Shown here one piece after another: positions 13,201-24,000 of a stretch of DNA of 64,000 nt. The stretch spans positions 2,177,501 to 2,241,500 of the forward strand of contig CAJFCJ010000001.1 of NCBI GenBank assembly GCA_904063045.1, in the 5' to 3' direction. The position numbers and the translations under genes are program-made. This DNA is from Dimorphilus gyrociliatus (Eukaryota; Annelida; Polychaeta; Dinophilidae). The notes under the pieces were generated by a model. The model did not search any database and had not been told where the DNA came from. It was given only the letters and a program-made list of their open reading frames with translations. Position 1 is the stretch's first letter; each line of letters begins with the position of its first letter.

Positions 13201-14304
13201 TTGTTTAAGGCCGAAATTTCATGAAAGTACACCACCGGATGTAAGTCTTCCTTTTTCCTAGCTAGTCATTATTTTTTAATTCTAATTTGTTATATATGAG
13301 GTTTGTCAAATGATGGAAATTGCTTGGTCCGATGAACCAGAACGTCGTCCAACTTTTGATCATATTATAAAAATGCTTAAAAAAGCTAATCCTTCAAAGA
13401 AGAATATTTTAGATGCTGTTATCGAAACTATGGAAACATATACAATGGAACTTGAAGAGAAGTGTACAACAATTAGTAAAGAATTAACAACCGCTAATGA
13501 TAATCTAACCACTCTCGTTGGTACATTTATAAATAGAAATATTCTAGAGCAATTAATTGCTAGTAATATTAAAACCCTACAAAATGATTCTAATTATTTA
13601 ACATTAGGAACTATATCCATATGTAATTCAAAAGATTATTTACTCAAGTCAGATGTTTCTTGTATTATCGAAATTCTCGATGAAATTGATAGATTAACCG
13701 ATAAGCATTTTAGAAAGATGAATGACTGTTCAAGATTGTTATTGACAACTGGAGAATATGGAATTGTTTCTGGAATTACTTGTTCCCAGGTGATACTGCA
13801 AATAAGTTTGTCAAATATACTGATTTCCAGACACATTTTTAGGTCATTAAACAAATAATAACTAGCAATTATTGATTTTTCTTTTCAGATTGTAAAACAG
13901 TGTTGTATAGTTGCTTCAATTCTCTTAGATATTATTAAAGATTTTGAAGTGTTTGCCAAATCCAACAAGATAAACGTAGATTTAATAGGCAAAGTACATA
14001 CGGCAAGAGGTCGGGGTTTAATTATTGGCCATGGAATACCTAGATTGGAAATAATTGGTCCAGTTTGTGACGAAATATTAACGATACCAAATTTTTCTTT
14101 AAAAAATAAAATAATAGTGACGGAAACTGTCCAACTAACATTAAAATCAACTGGAAAATACGCATTCGAATATCAAAAAGACTTCCAGGTATACACACGA
14201 AGAAAATGCTACTTTTTTACTGATCTTAATAACATTTTCTCCTCTTTCCTTTTTAGAACGAAAATCATAATAAACTATATATTTTGAATAAAAGTCCAAT
14301 CTAG
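10246..14304 (+). CDS. receptor-guanylate-cyclase-like protein with PstS-type phosphate-binding ectodomain (pseudokinase and pseudocyclase)
   Basis: Nine exons: 10246-10426, 10917-11049, 11137-11492, 11565-11803, 11865-12315, 12414-13240, 13301-13789, 13889-14188, 14257-14304; 1007 residues, all GT-AG and in phase. After a signal peptide (about residues 1-18), residues 22-345 align along their length with bacterial PstS phosphate-binding proteins: GAGASFP at 26-32, GSG at 61-63, SDA at 82-84, KKWND at 138-142, RED at 163-165, SGT at 167-169. In E. coli PstS the equivalent Thr, Ser, Asp, Arg, Ser, Gly and Thr bind phosphate; only Thr to Ser differs at the first site. One membrane helix follows (about 374-395), then a kinase-homology region (about 455-750) with VAIR for VAIK, HGALRSS at about 591 for the catalytic loop and DWE for DFG. 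A linker and a diverged cyclase domain (about 810-990) follow; it keeps TTGEYGIVSG but lacks the FSDIVGFT and GDTVN-type metal-binding motifs. This suggests ligand sensing without guanylate cyclase activity. Eukaryotic introns inside the PstS part exclude bacterial contamination. Confidence 0.88.
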
Positions 14305-14726
14305 AAATTCACTGGAGTAATATAAAACAAAAATTACAAATATGACTTTTCATACCATTTCTAGTATATTTAAAATGTTTTTGTTAAAAAGAGTCTTATT
14401 TCAATAGGCTCTTTGTTTACTATTTATGGTTTTCCTGTAAAGACTAATTCAGTGATGAATAAATTTGACATAATTAATTTGTTATATATTCATATATCAA
14501 TATCTTTCTTCTTTTTTTTTCCCCTAATTCTTCTTCCGTCTTATAATACTAATTCATTCTTAAGAAAAGATGATAAAAGTAAAGATTTGGCTTACAACCA
14601 GATAAATTGAATATTTCAGCTTTGTTTCGTGATTTTTTATCATTCTATCCGAATGTTATTGTTATTATCTTTATATACAATTAATTAATTCTTTATTTAA
14701 GTAAGATGTATATTGAAAAATGACAA
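14305..14726. other. convergent intergenic region
   Basis: This is the space between the 3' ends of the receptor gene (+) and the small cysteine-rich gene (-). It is AT-rich and must hold both 3' untranslated regions. An open frame at 14413-14610 is low-complexity and I do not consider it a gene. Confidence 0.5.
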
Positions 14727-15277
14727 TCACAATAAATTCGGTTCAACTGAGCAATTTTTCTCTTGTATTTCCCTAATTTTGTTATTATAAAGCGGTAAAC
14801 AAAGAGATAACGATCCATCTTTAGGTTTTAATCTATCGGTAACATTCTTAAAACATAAAGAGCAGTTTTCTCCACTTAAATGCTTACATTCTTCCATATT
14901 TTGGGCAAACGTTTCGCTTTTAAGAAAGATTTTACAAGTATCATAAAAGGAGCAAATGGTTGATAGAGTATACTTTGTTTGCTTATCAATATCACAGCTA
15001 ACCTTCAAAAAAGAAAATAAGACAAAATATGTCAATTACTACATTTTCTACTGTAAAATTCAAGAGAATGAATAAGTACTGTAATAATATCAATGCTAAC
15101 ATAAACTCTGGCGTCTAAAAAGCAATTTTCGCAAGCCGTTGACGGTTCTTTTGCTAAGCATTCAATTTTTTTTCTGTCCCATATTCTAAGACATTTTTTC
15201 GAAATTTCAATGTTTCGACCTCTTGTTATGTGTTTTGAGTTTATCAATATAATAGCTAAAATAGCTTTTAATATCAT
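14727..15277 (-). CDS. small secreted 12-cysteine protein, unrecognised
   Basis: Two exons, 15277-15080 and 15002-14727, joined by a 77-base GT-AG phase-0 intron, encode 157 residues. The N-terminus (MILKAILAIILINSKH) is a signal peptide. The mature part has twelve cysteines, four from exon 1 (including CENC) and eight from exon 2 (including ENCSLC), the even number expected of a disulfide-bonded secreted protein. I do not recognise the family. The gene converges on the PstS-type receptor gene and may be co-regulated with the small membrane-protein gene just upstream on the same strand, but no functional link is shown. The splice was chosen because the uninterrupted frame of exon 1 stops shortly after the donor and exon 2 has no signal peptide of its own. 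Confidence 0.6.
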
Positions 15278-15683
15278 TGTACTTATTAAATAATATTACA
15301 AATAATTTAAATAATAATTTACTTAATGATTATTTAAAATAATGAAGTGTTTATGTTTACGTTTACTTATAAAAAGTTAATAAGTAAAAGATACGTTTCG
15401 GTATATATATTAATTATACAAAACATCTTTACAATAAAGGTACTATAAACAGTAGATCGCATATACAATCTGGTAGAATATCTAACGGAAAATTGGATTG
15501 AAAAAAATGACGTTTCTTTCTTTACATTTTTCATTTTTCTTCCATATTATTCGGAAAAAGAATAAAGGAGAGAGATTGTAAAGTAGGCAAGATTTTGTTT
15601 ACATTTTAACTAATTAGGGGAAAGTTTTGCTATTGTAAATTAAATTTTTTATGCTATACAGCTTTCATTTACATATTTCAAGG
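15278..15683. other. intergenic region
   Basis: AT-rich spacer between two minus-strand genes; nothing recognisable. Confidence 0.5.
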
Positions 15684-16112
15684 TTATACACCTTGAAACG
15701 GCAAGCAGCTCTTTGAGCTGACTGATCCACGAGATGATAATGGCTTTAAACCTGTATATACATTGTCAATTCTCAAAAGTGATCGTACGTCAAGTTTCTT
15801 TTCGCAACTTTTATGTCTGCTGATCGATTGTCTACTTCTCGATTGAGACATAATTCCTGAGCTTCTACTCCCTAGCATCTTATCCATTCTATTTCTCATA
15901 ATCATTTTGCTCCTACCATATTTACTCGAAGTAAAGTAATTTAAAATTGTAGGATCATTCGATAATAATTTAAAATGTTTCTTAATAATATATATGAAAA
16001 TAACAGCGATTAAAATGCCAATCAATGTTAAAAAGACAACTATAGCCGTTAAAATAATTATATGAATAAATGAAATAGCTTTAAATTCATTATCTTCCTC
16101 TCTCATTTTCAT
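15684..16112 (-). CDS. small single-pass membrane protein, unrecognised
   Basis: A single open frame of 142 residues starts MKMREEDNE. One long hydrophobic helix (about residues 16-43) is followed by KKHFK and a basic, serine/arginine-rich tail (SRSSG, SRSRQS, SSRGSVSS). With a short acidic N-terminus and a basic tail this fits a type I or III orientation with the tail in the cytosol, by the positive-inside rule. There is no recognisable domain and no evident splice site, so it is either a one-exon gene or the final exon of a longer one. Composition (long helix, clustered SR/RS) makes a chance open frame unlikely, but function is unknown. Confidence 0.5.
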   Translation of the reverse strand: MKMREEDNEFKAISFIHIIILTAIVVFLTLIGILIAVIFIYIIKKHFKLLSNDPTILNYFTSSKYGRSKMIMRNRMDKMLGSRSSGIMSQSRSRQSISRHKSCEKKLDVRSLLRIDNVYTGLKPLSSRGSVSSKSCLPFQGV

Positions 16113-16318
16113 TTAAGTGTTAATTATTGTTAAAGTATTATTATTTAAATATTTAAATATTATGAATATATGGAAATTAATATCCTTTAACAAAAAATGG
16201 GGTTCATCTCGAAAGTAGAAATTTTCTATTTTGTTAAGTATTTTACTTTAAATCTATCAATAGAACTCTATTTTACAATCTATATATATGCATAGTGAGA
16301 ATAATACTTTTAAGCATT

Positions 16319-16640
16319 TATAGTATTTTTGAATCTAGTCTCTTTTTCAAGCCATCCAACAGTTTTAAAATGTATGGAGTTGGAATTTTTTCCTATTCTT
16401 CTTCTTCTGTTACTCTCCAGAGATCATCTATGTTTATCCATAGATGTTTACCTACTTCTTCCTTCAAGTAGGACTACAGATTTTCAATATCAATCTTTTT
16501 AAGATTTTTAGGGAGGCTGCAAACAGTCTGCTGATACTATATATAAAGTATACTTTGAATAAATTCGGCCATAATCTTCCCTCGTGTTCAATGAATGATT
16601 TAACAGGTGTTACCAAGCAAGTGGGAGTATCCTTTTGAAG
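16319..16640 (-). pseudogene. decayed Tc1-type transposase, C-terminal remnant
   Basis: Read on the minus strand in one frame, the remnant gives IENL-stop-SYLKEEVGKHLW, then DDLWRVTEEEE-stop-EKIP, PYILKLLDGLKKRL. This matches the end of Tc1-type transposases (NPIENLW, then a basic helix region, then a tail of the kind IP..Y...L..SM..R). Several stops interrupt it and the N-terminal two thirds are absent. It is a relic distinct from and older-looking than the element at 18.6-20 kb. Confidence 0.65.
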
Positions 16641-16891
16641 GAGAAAAACAGTTGATAATATTCAGATAAGGTTTATGACACAAACCGAAATACTATATTA
16701 AAAAATAAGAATTATACCTATTCCTCCTGATAAGAAGTATTTTATGAACTTAGTCCTACATACAGTTATTAATACTCATAAGGTTATTGTGATCTTTTAA
16801 TTATTAAATTACTTATAGTGTGAAAGGAGTACCAGGTTTCGATCTTTGCTCCTATTTATGAGAGTTTAGTCTCTTCAATTGAGTATATTCA

Positions 16892-16919
16892 GTATATATA
16901 TATATATATATATATATAC
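16892..16919. repeat. (TA)n microsatellite
   Basis: Perfect TA tract in intergenic DNA. Confidence 0.9.
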
Positions 16920-17153
16920 TCATATTTTTGGGTGTCAGTTTGTTCGTTATCCAACTGATAATTGAATAAAGAAAATAGAGAAATTTATTTACTGTGTCGT
17001 GGCTTATTCATTATTATTTTCCTTATCAAAAATCTTGATCTTCATTTGTTATTTTGATTCAAGACGCTTGAAATGCTTCTTATCGACTCAAAGCATATTA
17101 ACTTTGGTGTTTTAGTAATCATATAAAACTAATAAAGAAATAGTGGAAGAACT

Positions 17154-18476
17154 ATGAATAATATACTTGTTCATTATCCTGACTTGAAAATTCCTACTCT
17201 AGGAGCTGGAGGAAGTTTTACGGATAGACTATGTAATAGTTATACTACTTCTATATTATTCTTCTTTGCTCTTTTAGTAACAACTCATCAATATGTTGGG
17301 AATCCTGTGATTTGTTGGTGTCCGTCTCATTTTCAACCAAGTCAAGTTTCTTATACAAATAACATATGTTGGACTAAGCGAACGTTCTACGTACCGTACC
17401 ACTTTCCAATACCAAAGGCAAATGATAAGATAGAAAGAATAGGCTATTATCAATTCGTTGTTTTAATTCTTTGCGCTCAAATGATTATCTTTTATATACC
17501 TAAACCTCTTTGGTCATTTTTAAGTCAAAAATCTGGAATTTCAGTATCAATATTTACAAATGCGGCACTGGAACACGAAAAACAAAACGAAATTGACAAG
17601 TCCGAAAATATAAAAAACTTCATAAAGAGTCACTTATATCATTTCCTAAAAGACGTTTGTAGAAAGAGGTTGGCTGCCGAGAAAAAAAGAAAAAAGTCCA
17701 AGAAACGTAAATGGTGCTTATGTTATGACTTTTATGGCGATTATTTAGTCTTTTCATACGTCTTTATCAAGTTTATCTACGTCGTTATATCCGTTTCTCA
17801 GTTATTTCTACTTAATCTATTTTTGGGAATGAATTATCACATGTATGGATTACAAATGATAATCGATCTACAAAATGGAAGAGATTGGACCGTATCTGGT
17901 CGTTTCCCAACAGAAACTATATGCGACCTTACAATAAGAGTTCTCGGTCAGAGACATCGCTACACCGTACAATGTTCATTGCCTATAAACCTCTTTAATA
18001 GGATGATATTTTTTGTATTGTGGCTGTGGTTTTGCTTCGTATCTGTAGCTACAACTATCAGTTTATTAATGTGGATTAAACGTCAAATAATCAGCCCTAA
18101 TTATACATTTATAAAGGAGAGCTTAACGACATCTTACCGATTTGACGAAGAAAATTTAAAGAAAGAAAATATCAAGAATTTCACTCTGAAATTTCTTAAA
18201 AGGGATGGAATGTTCCTTATCAAATTAATTGGATCAAATTCAAGTCAATTGATTGCGGCCGAAATTGTTGCAGATCTATTTAAAAGATTCAATAAAGATA
18301 AAGCAAATCTTTTCAATTTTAATGAACAAGAAGATAAACTATTATCATTAGATTCAAATTTTCAATCCTTACAAAATATTGATTCAAATCCTACGTATAA
18401 AATGAGTAACGGATATGTAGAATTTCCTCCAATATCAAGACCAAATTATAAAGACTTTTATCGTTCAACCTTATGA
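17154..18476 (+). CDS. innexin (invertebrate gap-junction channel subunit)
   Basis: A single exon encodes 440 residues, within the usual innexin length. Innexins have four membrane helices and form hexameric hemichannels or gap junctions. Helix 1 lies at about residues 30-50. The first extracellular loop carries cysteines (CWCP, then NNICW). The innexin signature appears as YYQFV (usually YYQWV) at the start of helix 2. A basic cytoplasmic loop follows (KKRKKSKKRKW), then helix 3 and a second extracellular loop ICDLTIRVLGQ, TVQCSLPINLFN, which is the strongly conserved innexin pattern, then helix 4 with LWLWF and a cytoplasmic tail. The start methionine is followed by an N-terminal segment of normal length. 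Lack of introns could indicate a retro-derived copy, though many annelid and other innexins have few introns. Confidence 0.95.
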   Translation: MNNILVHYPDLKIPTLGAGGSFTDRLCNSYTTSILFFFALLVTTHQYVGNPVICWCPSHFQPSQVSYTNNICWTKRTFYVPYHFPIPKANDKIERIGYYQFVVLILCAQMIIFYIPKPLWSFLSQKSGISVSIFTNAALEHEKQNEIDKSENIKNFIKSHLYHFLKDVCRKRLAAEKKRKKSKKRKWCLCYDFYGDYLVFSYVFIKFIYVVISVSQLFLLNLFLGMNYHMYGLQMIIDLQNGRDWTVSGRFPTETICDLTIRVLGQRHRYTVQCSLPINLFNRMIFFVLWLWFCFVSVATTISLLMWIKRQIISPNYTFIKESLTTSYRFDEENLKKENIKNFTLKFLKRDGMFLIKLIGSNSSQLIAAEIVADLFKRFNKDKANLFNFNEQEDKLLSLDSNFQSLQNIDSNPTYKMSNGYVEFPPISRPNYKDFYRSTL

Positions 18477-18568
18477 TATAACTTGGTTATTTTTTCAATA
18501 TTTCGTAAAAAACAAACGTTTAATGAATTTTAATATACAGTATTTACATATATATATATATATATATA
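18477..18568. repeat. TA-rich tract at transposon insertion site
   Basis: A short (TA)n run ends exactly where the Tc1-type terminal repeat begins. Tc1 elements insert at TA, so the tract is a plausible target. Confidence 0.6.
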
Positions 18569-19957
18569 CAGTCCGCGACAGAAGTTTTCATATAAAAATT
18601 AAATTTTTTTTGATAAAAGAGCTCTTTTTTTTATTTCTATTAGGAATTTTTCAGGTTTTTTTGTAAATATTTGTTGAAGAATATGTTTGAAATGAAACTT
18701 TGGATTTGGTTTGCTGAAAAAAATATGTTTTTAAATTTAATGTTTATTTATCTTTAAAATTAAGAGGAAAAAAATGCGCCATAAATTTTAATATAAGCTT
18801 AATTAATTAGTTTGACATCGTTTTTTTTGCTAAATTTCTATTTTTTGTCAAGGTATTTAAGTTATTTTCCAATCCTGTTACCTTTGTTGGCAACAACTTG
18901 CCAAACTCTTTCTCCCATTCTTTTGTATAAATGTTTAACATATTGTCTATTATCTCTATTTATTTTTTCCACCTCTAATAGAATTTTGTCCCACAAATCA
19001 TTGAGTGATTGACATCTGTCAATTTCATAAACGTTTTGTTTCAAATAGCCCTATAAATTTTCAATGGGGTTTAGATCTGGTGAATATGGAGGCCAAGGAA
19101 GGACTTGTATTCTGTTCTCCTCCAGTGTATCTCTTGTTACACTGGCAGTGTGTGGGGGTGCATTGTCCTGCTGCCAGATGAAGTCTTCACCAAATTTTCC
19201 CTTAACATTGGAAAAACTGTCCCCTGAATAAATTCAGAGTAAATTTCTCCATTGATGTTAGAGGGAAGTCTTTGGATGAAAACTTCACCATCTGAGGATA
19301 TACACCCCCACACCATCACTCCTCCTCCACCAACAGGGAGCTTATCCCTATACAGTCTTGGACGATCATCCAATTGCCAGGTTAGCATATGGTCTGGGCC
19401 ATCCAGAGAAAATCTGGACTCATCAGTAAATATGACTTTGTTAAAATTGATTTGTTCTTGAACCCATCTACCTACAACTTCGAAGCTAGTTCTTTTTTAG
19501 CCCTTGCTGTTAAAGGGCAAATTTTGGGGATAGGCATGTAGCTTGCTCCATTCTCTTTCAGGATCCTTTGAATGGTCCTTTTTGAGATTTCCAGCCCTAA
19601 ATTTCTCTTTATTTTGCTTGAGGTTGCAAGCTCTTTTTTTTCTTGTAGTCTTCCGCATTCTCTTTTTATAAGATTTTTCACTCTTTCACTTACCTTTGAA
19701 GGTCTACCCATTCTTTTAGGTTGTTCTTCCCTTCTCTCCCTGAGAGATGACCTAGGGATATTCAGGTCAACTGAAAGCCTGTCATAGGTCATCTCTGTTT
19801 TTTTTCATCTTGCCAGCTCTCTAATTTGTGGATGATACTTCATCTTAAAAAATAATTTTAAGGATTTGTCTTCTAAAACGTAATTGTTCGAAATTCGAAT
19901 GTTTTATAAGTTTTTTAGACAAAAAACATCCTTATACAGATACTTATGGCGCATTTT
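18569..19957 (-). mobile_element. Tc1/mariner-superfamily DNA transposon, defective
   Basis: The left end at 18569 reads CAGTCCGCGACAGAAGTTTT directly after TA, a typical Tc1-type terminal repeat start. An inverted match AAAATGCGCCATAA lies at 18771-18784 and, reversed, at 19944-19957, with ATAAG repeated at the same further spacing on both sides. I could not find the matching outer right terminal repeat, so the right end is truncated or diverged and the end coordinate is a minimum. The transposase inside is broken. Confidence 0.75.
18862..19843 (-). pseudogene. Tc1-type (DD34E) transposase pseudogene
   Basis: The minus strand reads as a Tc1 transposase broken by at least two frameshifts and two stops. 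In order: an N-terminal helix-turn-helix pair (MKYHPQIRELAR, a stop, MTYDRLSVDLNIPRSS, then GRPSKVSERV and SKRTIQRIL); a frame change near 19495; the first catalytic block VIFTDESRF; VMVWGCIS; a second frame change near 19205; the second catalytic block WQQDNAPPHTA; then WPPYSPDLNPIENL with the third acidic residue, a stop where tryptophan is expected, and a tail ending NKGNRIGK. All three catalytic positions are still readable, so decay is recent, but no active protein can be made from this copy. Confidence 0.9.
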
Positions 19958-21027
19958 AAATTATATAGGATTATTGCAAAAAAATACATGTTGTCTAAAA
20001 TAAAAAAAAAATATGTTCTAGAAAGGTGAAAAAAAGAAATATTGTATATACATATATACAATATATACATTAATAGATAAAATGTACAGCGTATTGACAT
20101 TGTCACATTAACATTGTCGATGCTCTAATAAACAATTTTAGAATCAAGATAAAATATCTTCTATCCTGTTGTATGGTTTTAACTTCCTATTTTATCGATA
20201 CCTTAAAACTGATATATAATTGTTATTATCATTTTCCATTAGAAAATTCATTAAAAAAACCTACAATTTATAAGAAAACAAAGCTTTTTCAGCTTATCCT
20301 CTTATCAAATTATACAAAGAGCAGTCATCCTTCTCTTACTCTCTCTCTCTCTCTTCTTTTAAGAAAGCTCTATTAACATACGATACAATGAATTATATTT
20401 CTTTTCTCTATAAATAAAGAATATGTGATATAAGATTTAACTTACAACATTCGTACTGCTATTTATAATATACCTACTGCCCCAGAATTCCAGTTAAATT
20501 TAGTTTATTGAACTAGTGTGATCCTTAGGCCTATCTCACTATTGAATGGAAAAACTTTCGACTTGTACGTAGGCATTTCACGATATCTCGACCTTTTTCA
20601 TAAAATATATAATGAAATTCACTGATTTTATTAAAGTTAATGTCTAAAATTTTACTAATTGACACAATATCTCAATTAGTCCTATTGTACACTTTTCTTC
20701 TGCAAAATACCATATAATTATAGTCTAATGAAACTATTTAATATTTTAAAAAATATATCTATTAGCGTTTTCTTTAACCTATATTTGTGGATTTTTCTTG
20801 TCACCCCGTTTTCATAACGTCATTCTGTAAAGGCTTATTTTATGCTTTGCTTCGGAAATGAAAATAGCGCCATCTAGATCATATGTTATAAACAACGAAA
20901 TTTCTCAGAATTTCAGATACATTTGCGAACTGCTACGAACACATTGAAAATATAAGGATGAAGTCATACCAAGGTAATCTATATATAAATTATATTTAGT
21001 TGATTATTTGATAACTTCTTAACTACC
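19958..21027. other. intergenic region
   Basis: AT-rich with a short (TC)n tract near 20338-20355. A possible extra 5' exon of the P-glycoprotein gene (ATG at 20958, donor after 20973) lies at its end; otherwise nothing recognisable. Confidence 0.5.
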
Positions 21028-24000
21028 ATGCTAATAACAGTGAATGGTAATGATGGAAAAAGAGAGACAAATTCTAAACCAGATAATATAGAAGAAGAAA
21101 CAACCGAGAAAAAAGAGGCGAAAATGAAGGAAGAGAAGGAAGAAAAACAAAAACAAGCAAGTCTAAGATCATTGGTAAGTATATTTATTTTCAAATAATT
21201 AACTTAAAAAAACCAGTTTTCTAAGAGTTTAATTAACTGTTACTTTTAATTATAGTACCGATATGGGAAGGCAGTTGATTATTTATTTGTTGGTATAGCA
21301 CTTATCTGCAGTATTGGAAGTGGTGTATTGCAACCAGTAATGTTTCTACTCTTTGGAGAGATGACAAATTCGTTCGTAGAAAATGCTGGTCAAAATACAA
21401 CCGAAGAGACGAAACTAGCGCAGGATAGACTAACAGATGATATGAACAAGTTTACAATTTATTTCTGTGGATTTGGCGCTGGAAGTTTCATTTTAAATTA
21501 TATACGATATCTCTTCCTATTAAATATATCATATAAAATCAGTAGTCGAATGAGAAGTGCATTGTTTACAAGTCTTCTTCATAAGGAAATAGAATGGTTT
21601 GATAAGAATGAAATTGGTACGCTAAATTCAAGATTAGTAGGGTAAGTTTTGTTTTTTTCAGTTTCTTTATTTACAAAATTCCTACAAGCGTACAAGTTTT
21701 CATCAATCGATATTCGCCATATATGGGCAATAATGATTTATAAGAGAGTAGAACACTAGGTCGAATGCAAAATTCGGCCGCCAGGATCGCATGTCTCAAG
21801 AACGCTATACGCCTAGTGACTAGAACTGTAGGTCACATCTGACAAAAGTAGGATATATAATACGTAGGGGAGGGGAAATAAAGCTCAAAACTGTTAAACC
21901 ATTCAATAATCTTATAATGCAAATTTGCATAAGTATCTGTAATTTATCATTGATAATAAAAGCAATAGAAGATATAAAATACAATGATTGCTTTATCTTA
22001 AACAACTTTCTTGAAATTTTAGTGATATTAATAAAGTTGAAGAAGGGATTGGAGACAAAGTCGGAACAATATTTGCTGGACTATCAGGCTTTATTGGAGG
22101 ATTCGTTATTGCTTTTGTAAAAGGATGGAAATTAACATTAGTTATTCTGGCTACAACCCCGATTATAGCAATACTGGGAGCAGCAGTATCAAAGGTAATC
22201 ATACATAATTTACCCAATTTGAAAGAAGATAGTAAAATCGTTAATCTTTAAAAAGTTGTCAGCGATTCTGGCACAAAAAGAATTACAAGTCTACAGCAAA
22301 GCGGGTGCAGTTGCGGAACAAGCTATTAGTAATATAAGGACCATTTCCGCTTTCTCTGGACAGCAAAAAGAAGCGGCTCGATATGATCAACAATTAGGAA
22401 AGGCAAAAAAATTTGGAATAAAAAAAGGGCTTGCCACTGGAATATTTATGGGCTCATTCAACCTAGCCTTTTTTGGAATGATGGCTTTAGCTTTGTGGTA
22501 CGGTGGAAAACTATACAGAGACGAAGGCTTAAAAGTCGGAGATACTGTTACTGTTTTCTTTTCGGTCCTTTTAGGAGCCTTCTTTTTGGGATTATTGGTA
22601 ACAAAAGATATTTTTTTCTTTAAAAAAAATTGTTCAAATCAATTTTATATATTCAGGGTCCAGCACTTGAAGCTTTAGCATCCGCTCGTGCTGCTGCATA
22701 CGCCCTATATCAAATAATAGACTCCAAATCAACCATAGATAGCAATTCTAAAAACGGAAAGAAGTCAAAGATTCAAGGAAATATTGAATTTCGTAATGTC
22801 AAATTTAGATATCCTACTCGTCAAGAAATACCAGTTTTAAATGGTGTCAGCTTTCAAGTTTCAACTGGAGACACCATGGCACTAGTTGGCAGTAGCGGAT
22901 GTGGAAAATCAACTTCTGTTCAACTTTTACAACGATTTTATGATCCAGAAGAAGGAGAAATACTTCTTGATGGCGTCAATATCAAAGATATCAATGTTGG
23001 TTGGTTGAGAGACCATATTGGAGTTGTTTCCCAAGAACCGATACTCTTCGATAATACAATTAAAGAAAATATTCGCCTTGGAAGAGAAGGAGTAACCGAC
23101 GACGACATAGAAAAAGCTGCGAGAAACGCAAATGCTTACAACTTTATTACGAAATTACCTTATGGTTTTAATACGAATGTTGGTGAGAGAGGAGCTCAAC
23201 TCTCTGGAGGACAAAAACAAAGAATAGCAATCGCCAGAGCACTCGTTCGAAATCCTGTTATCCTCCTACTAGACGAAGCAACTTCCGCTTTAGACACTGA
23301 AAGCGAATCAATTGTTCAGGATGCTCTGAATAAAGCTTCGGCAGGTAGAACAACCATTGTTATTGCTCATAGATTATCGACTATAAGGAATGCAAATACT
23401 ATATGTGCATTTGATAAGGGACACATTGTTGAAAAAGGTAATCATGATGAACTGATGAAAATCGAAGGAGGAATCTACAACAAATTGGTTACAGCTCAAC
23501 AATTCAAGGATGAAGAAGAAAAGACAGACGATGATTTCAGATCTGATGATATTGACATAGAATATCAATTCAAGAGACAAAAAAGTAATGGTAGTAATAA
23601 TAGTAGGAGAGGAAAACACGGACTAACATCCATGACAAGTATAAAAGATGATGAAGTATTGGATGACGAAGAAGGAGATGTGGCACCTACTCCTTTCTTT
23701 CAAATATTAAAGTTAAATGCTCCTGAATGGTGTTGGATATTGGTAGGCGTTTTTGGAGCTCTTATCACTGGAGGGGTGAATCCTGTCTTTGCAGTATTAT
23801 TTGGAGACGTAATTAAAGCTTTTACGAAAGAGGACTCAGAGCAAAAGAAAGAAATAGCTCTATATTGTGGGCTATTCGCAGGAATTGGAGTACTTGCTGC
23901 TTTATCTAAGGTTGTGCAAGATTGGGCATTGGCAGTGTCTAGTGAAAAATTAACTTTAAGATTACGAAAAAAGACATTTCGAAGTATAATAAAACAAGAT

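Larger units (their letters stand above)
16113..17153. other. intergenic region containing a transposon relic
   Basis: Apart from the Tc1-type relic listed separately, this stretch holds AT-rich sequence and a (TA)n tract at 16892-16919. Nothing else is supported. The promoter of the innexin gene presumably lies in the last few hundred bases. Confidence 0.5.

Noticed and set aside
23374-23619. Minus-strand open frames repeated in both P-glycoprotein copies
   Set aside because: Their duplication only reflects the identical coding block on the plus strand.
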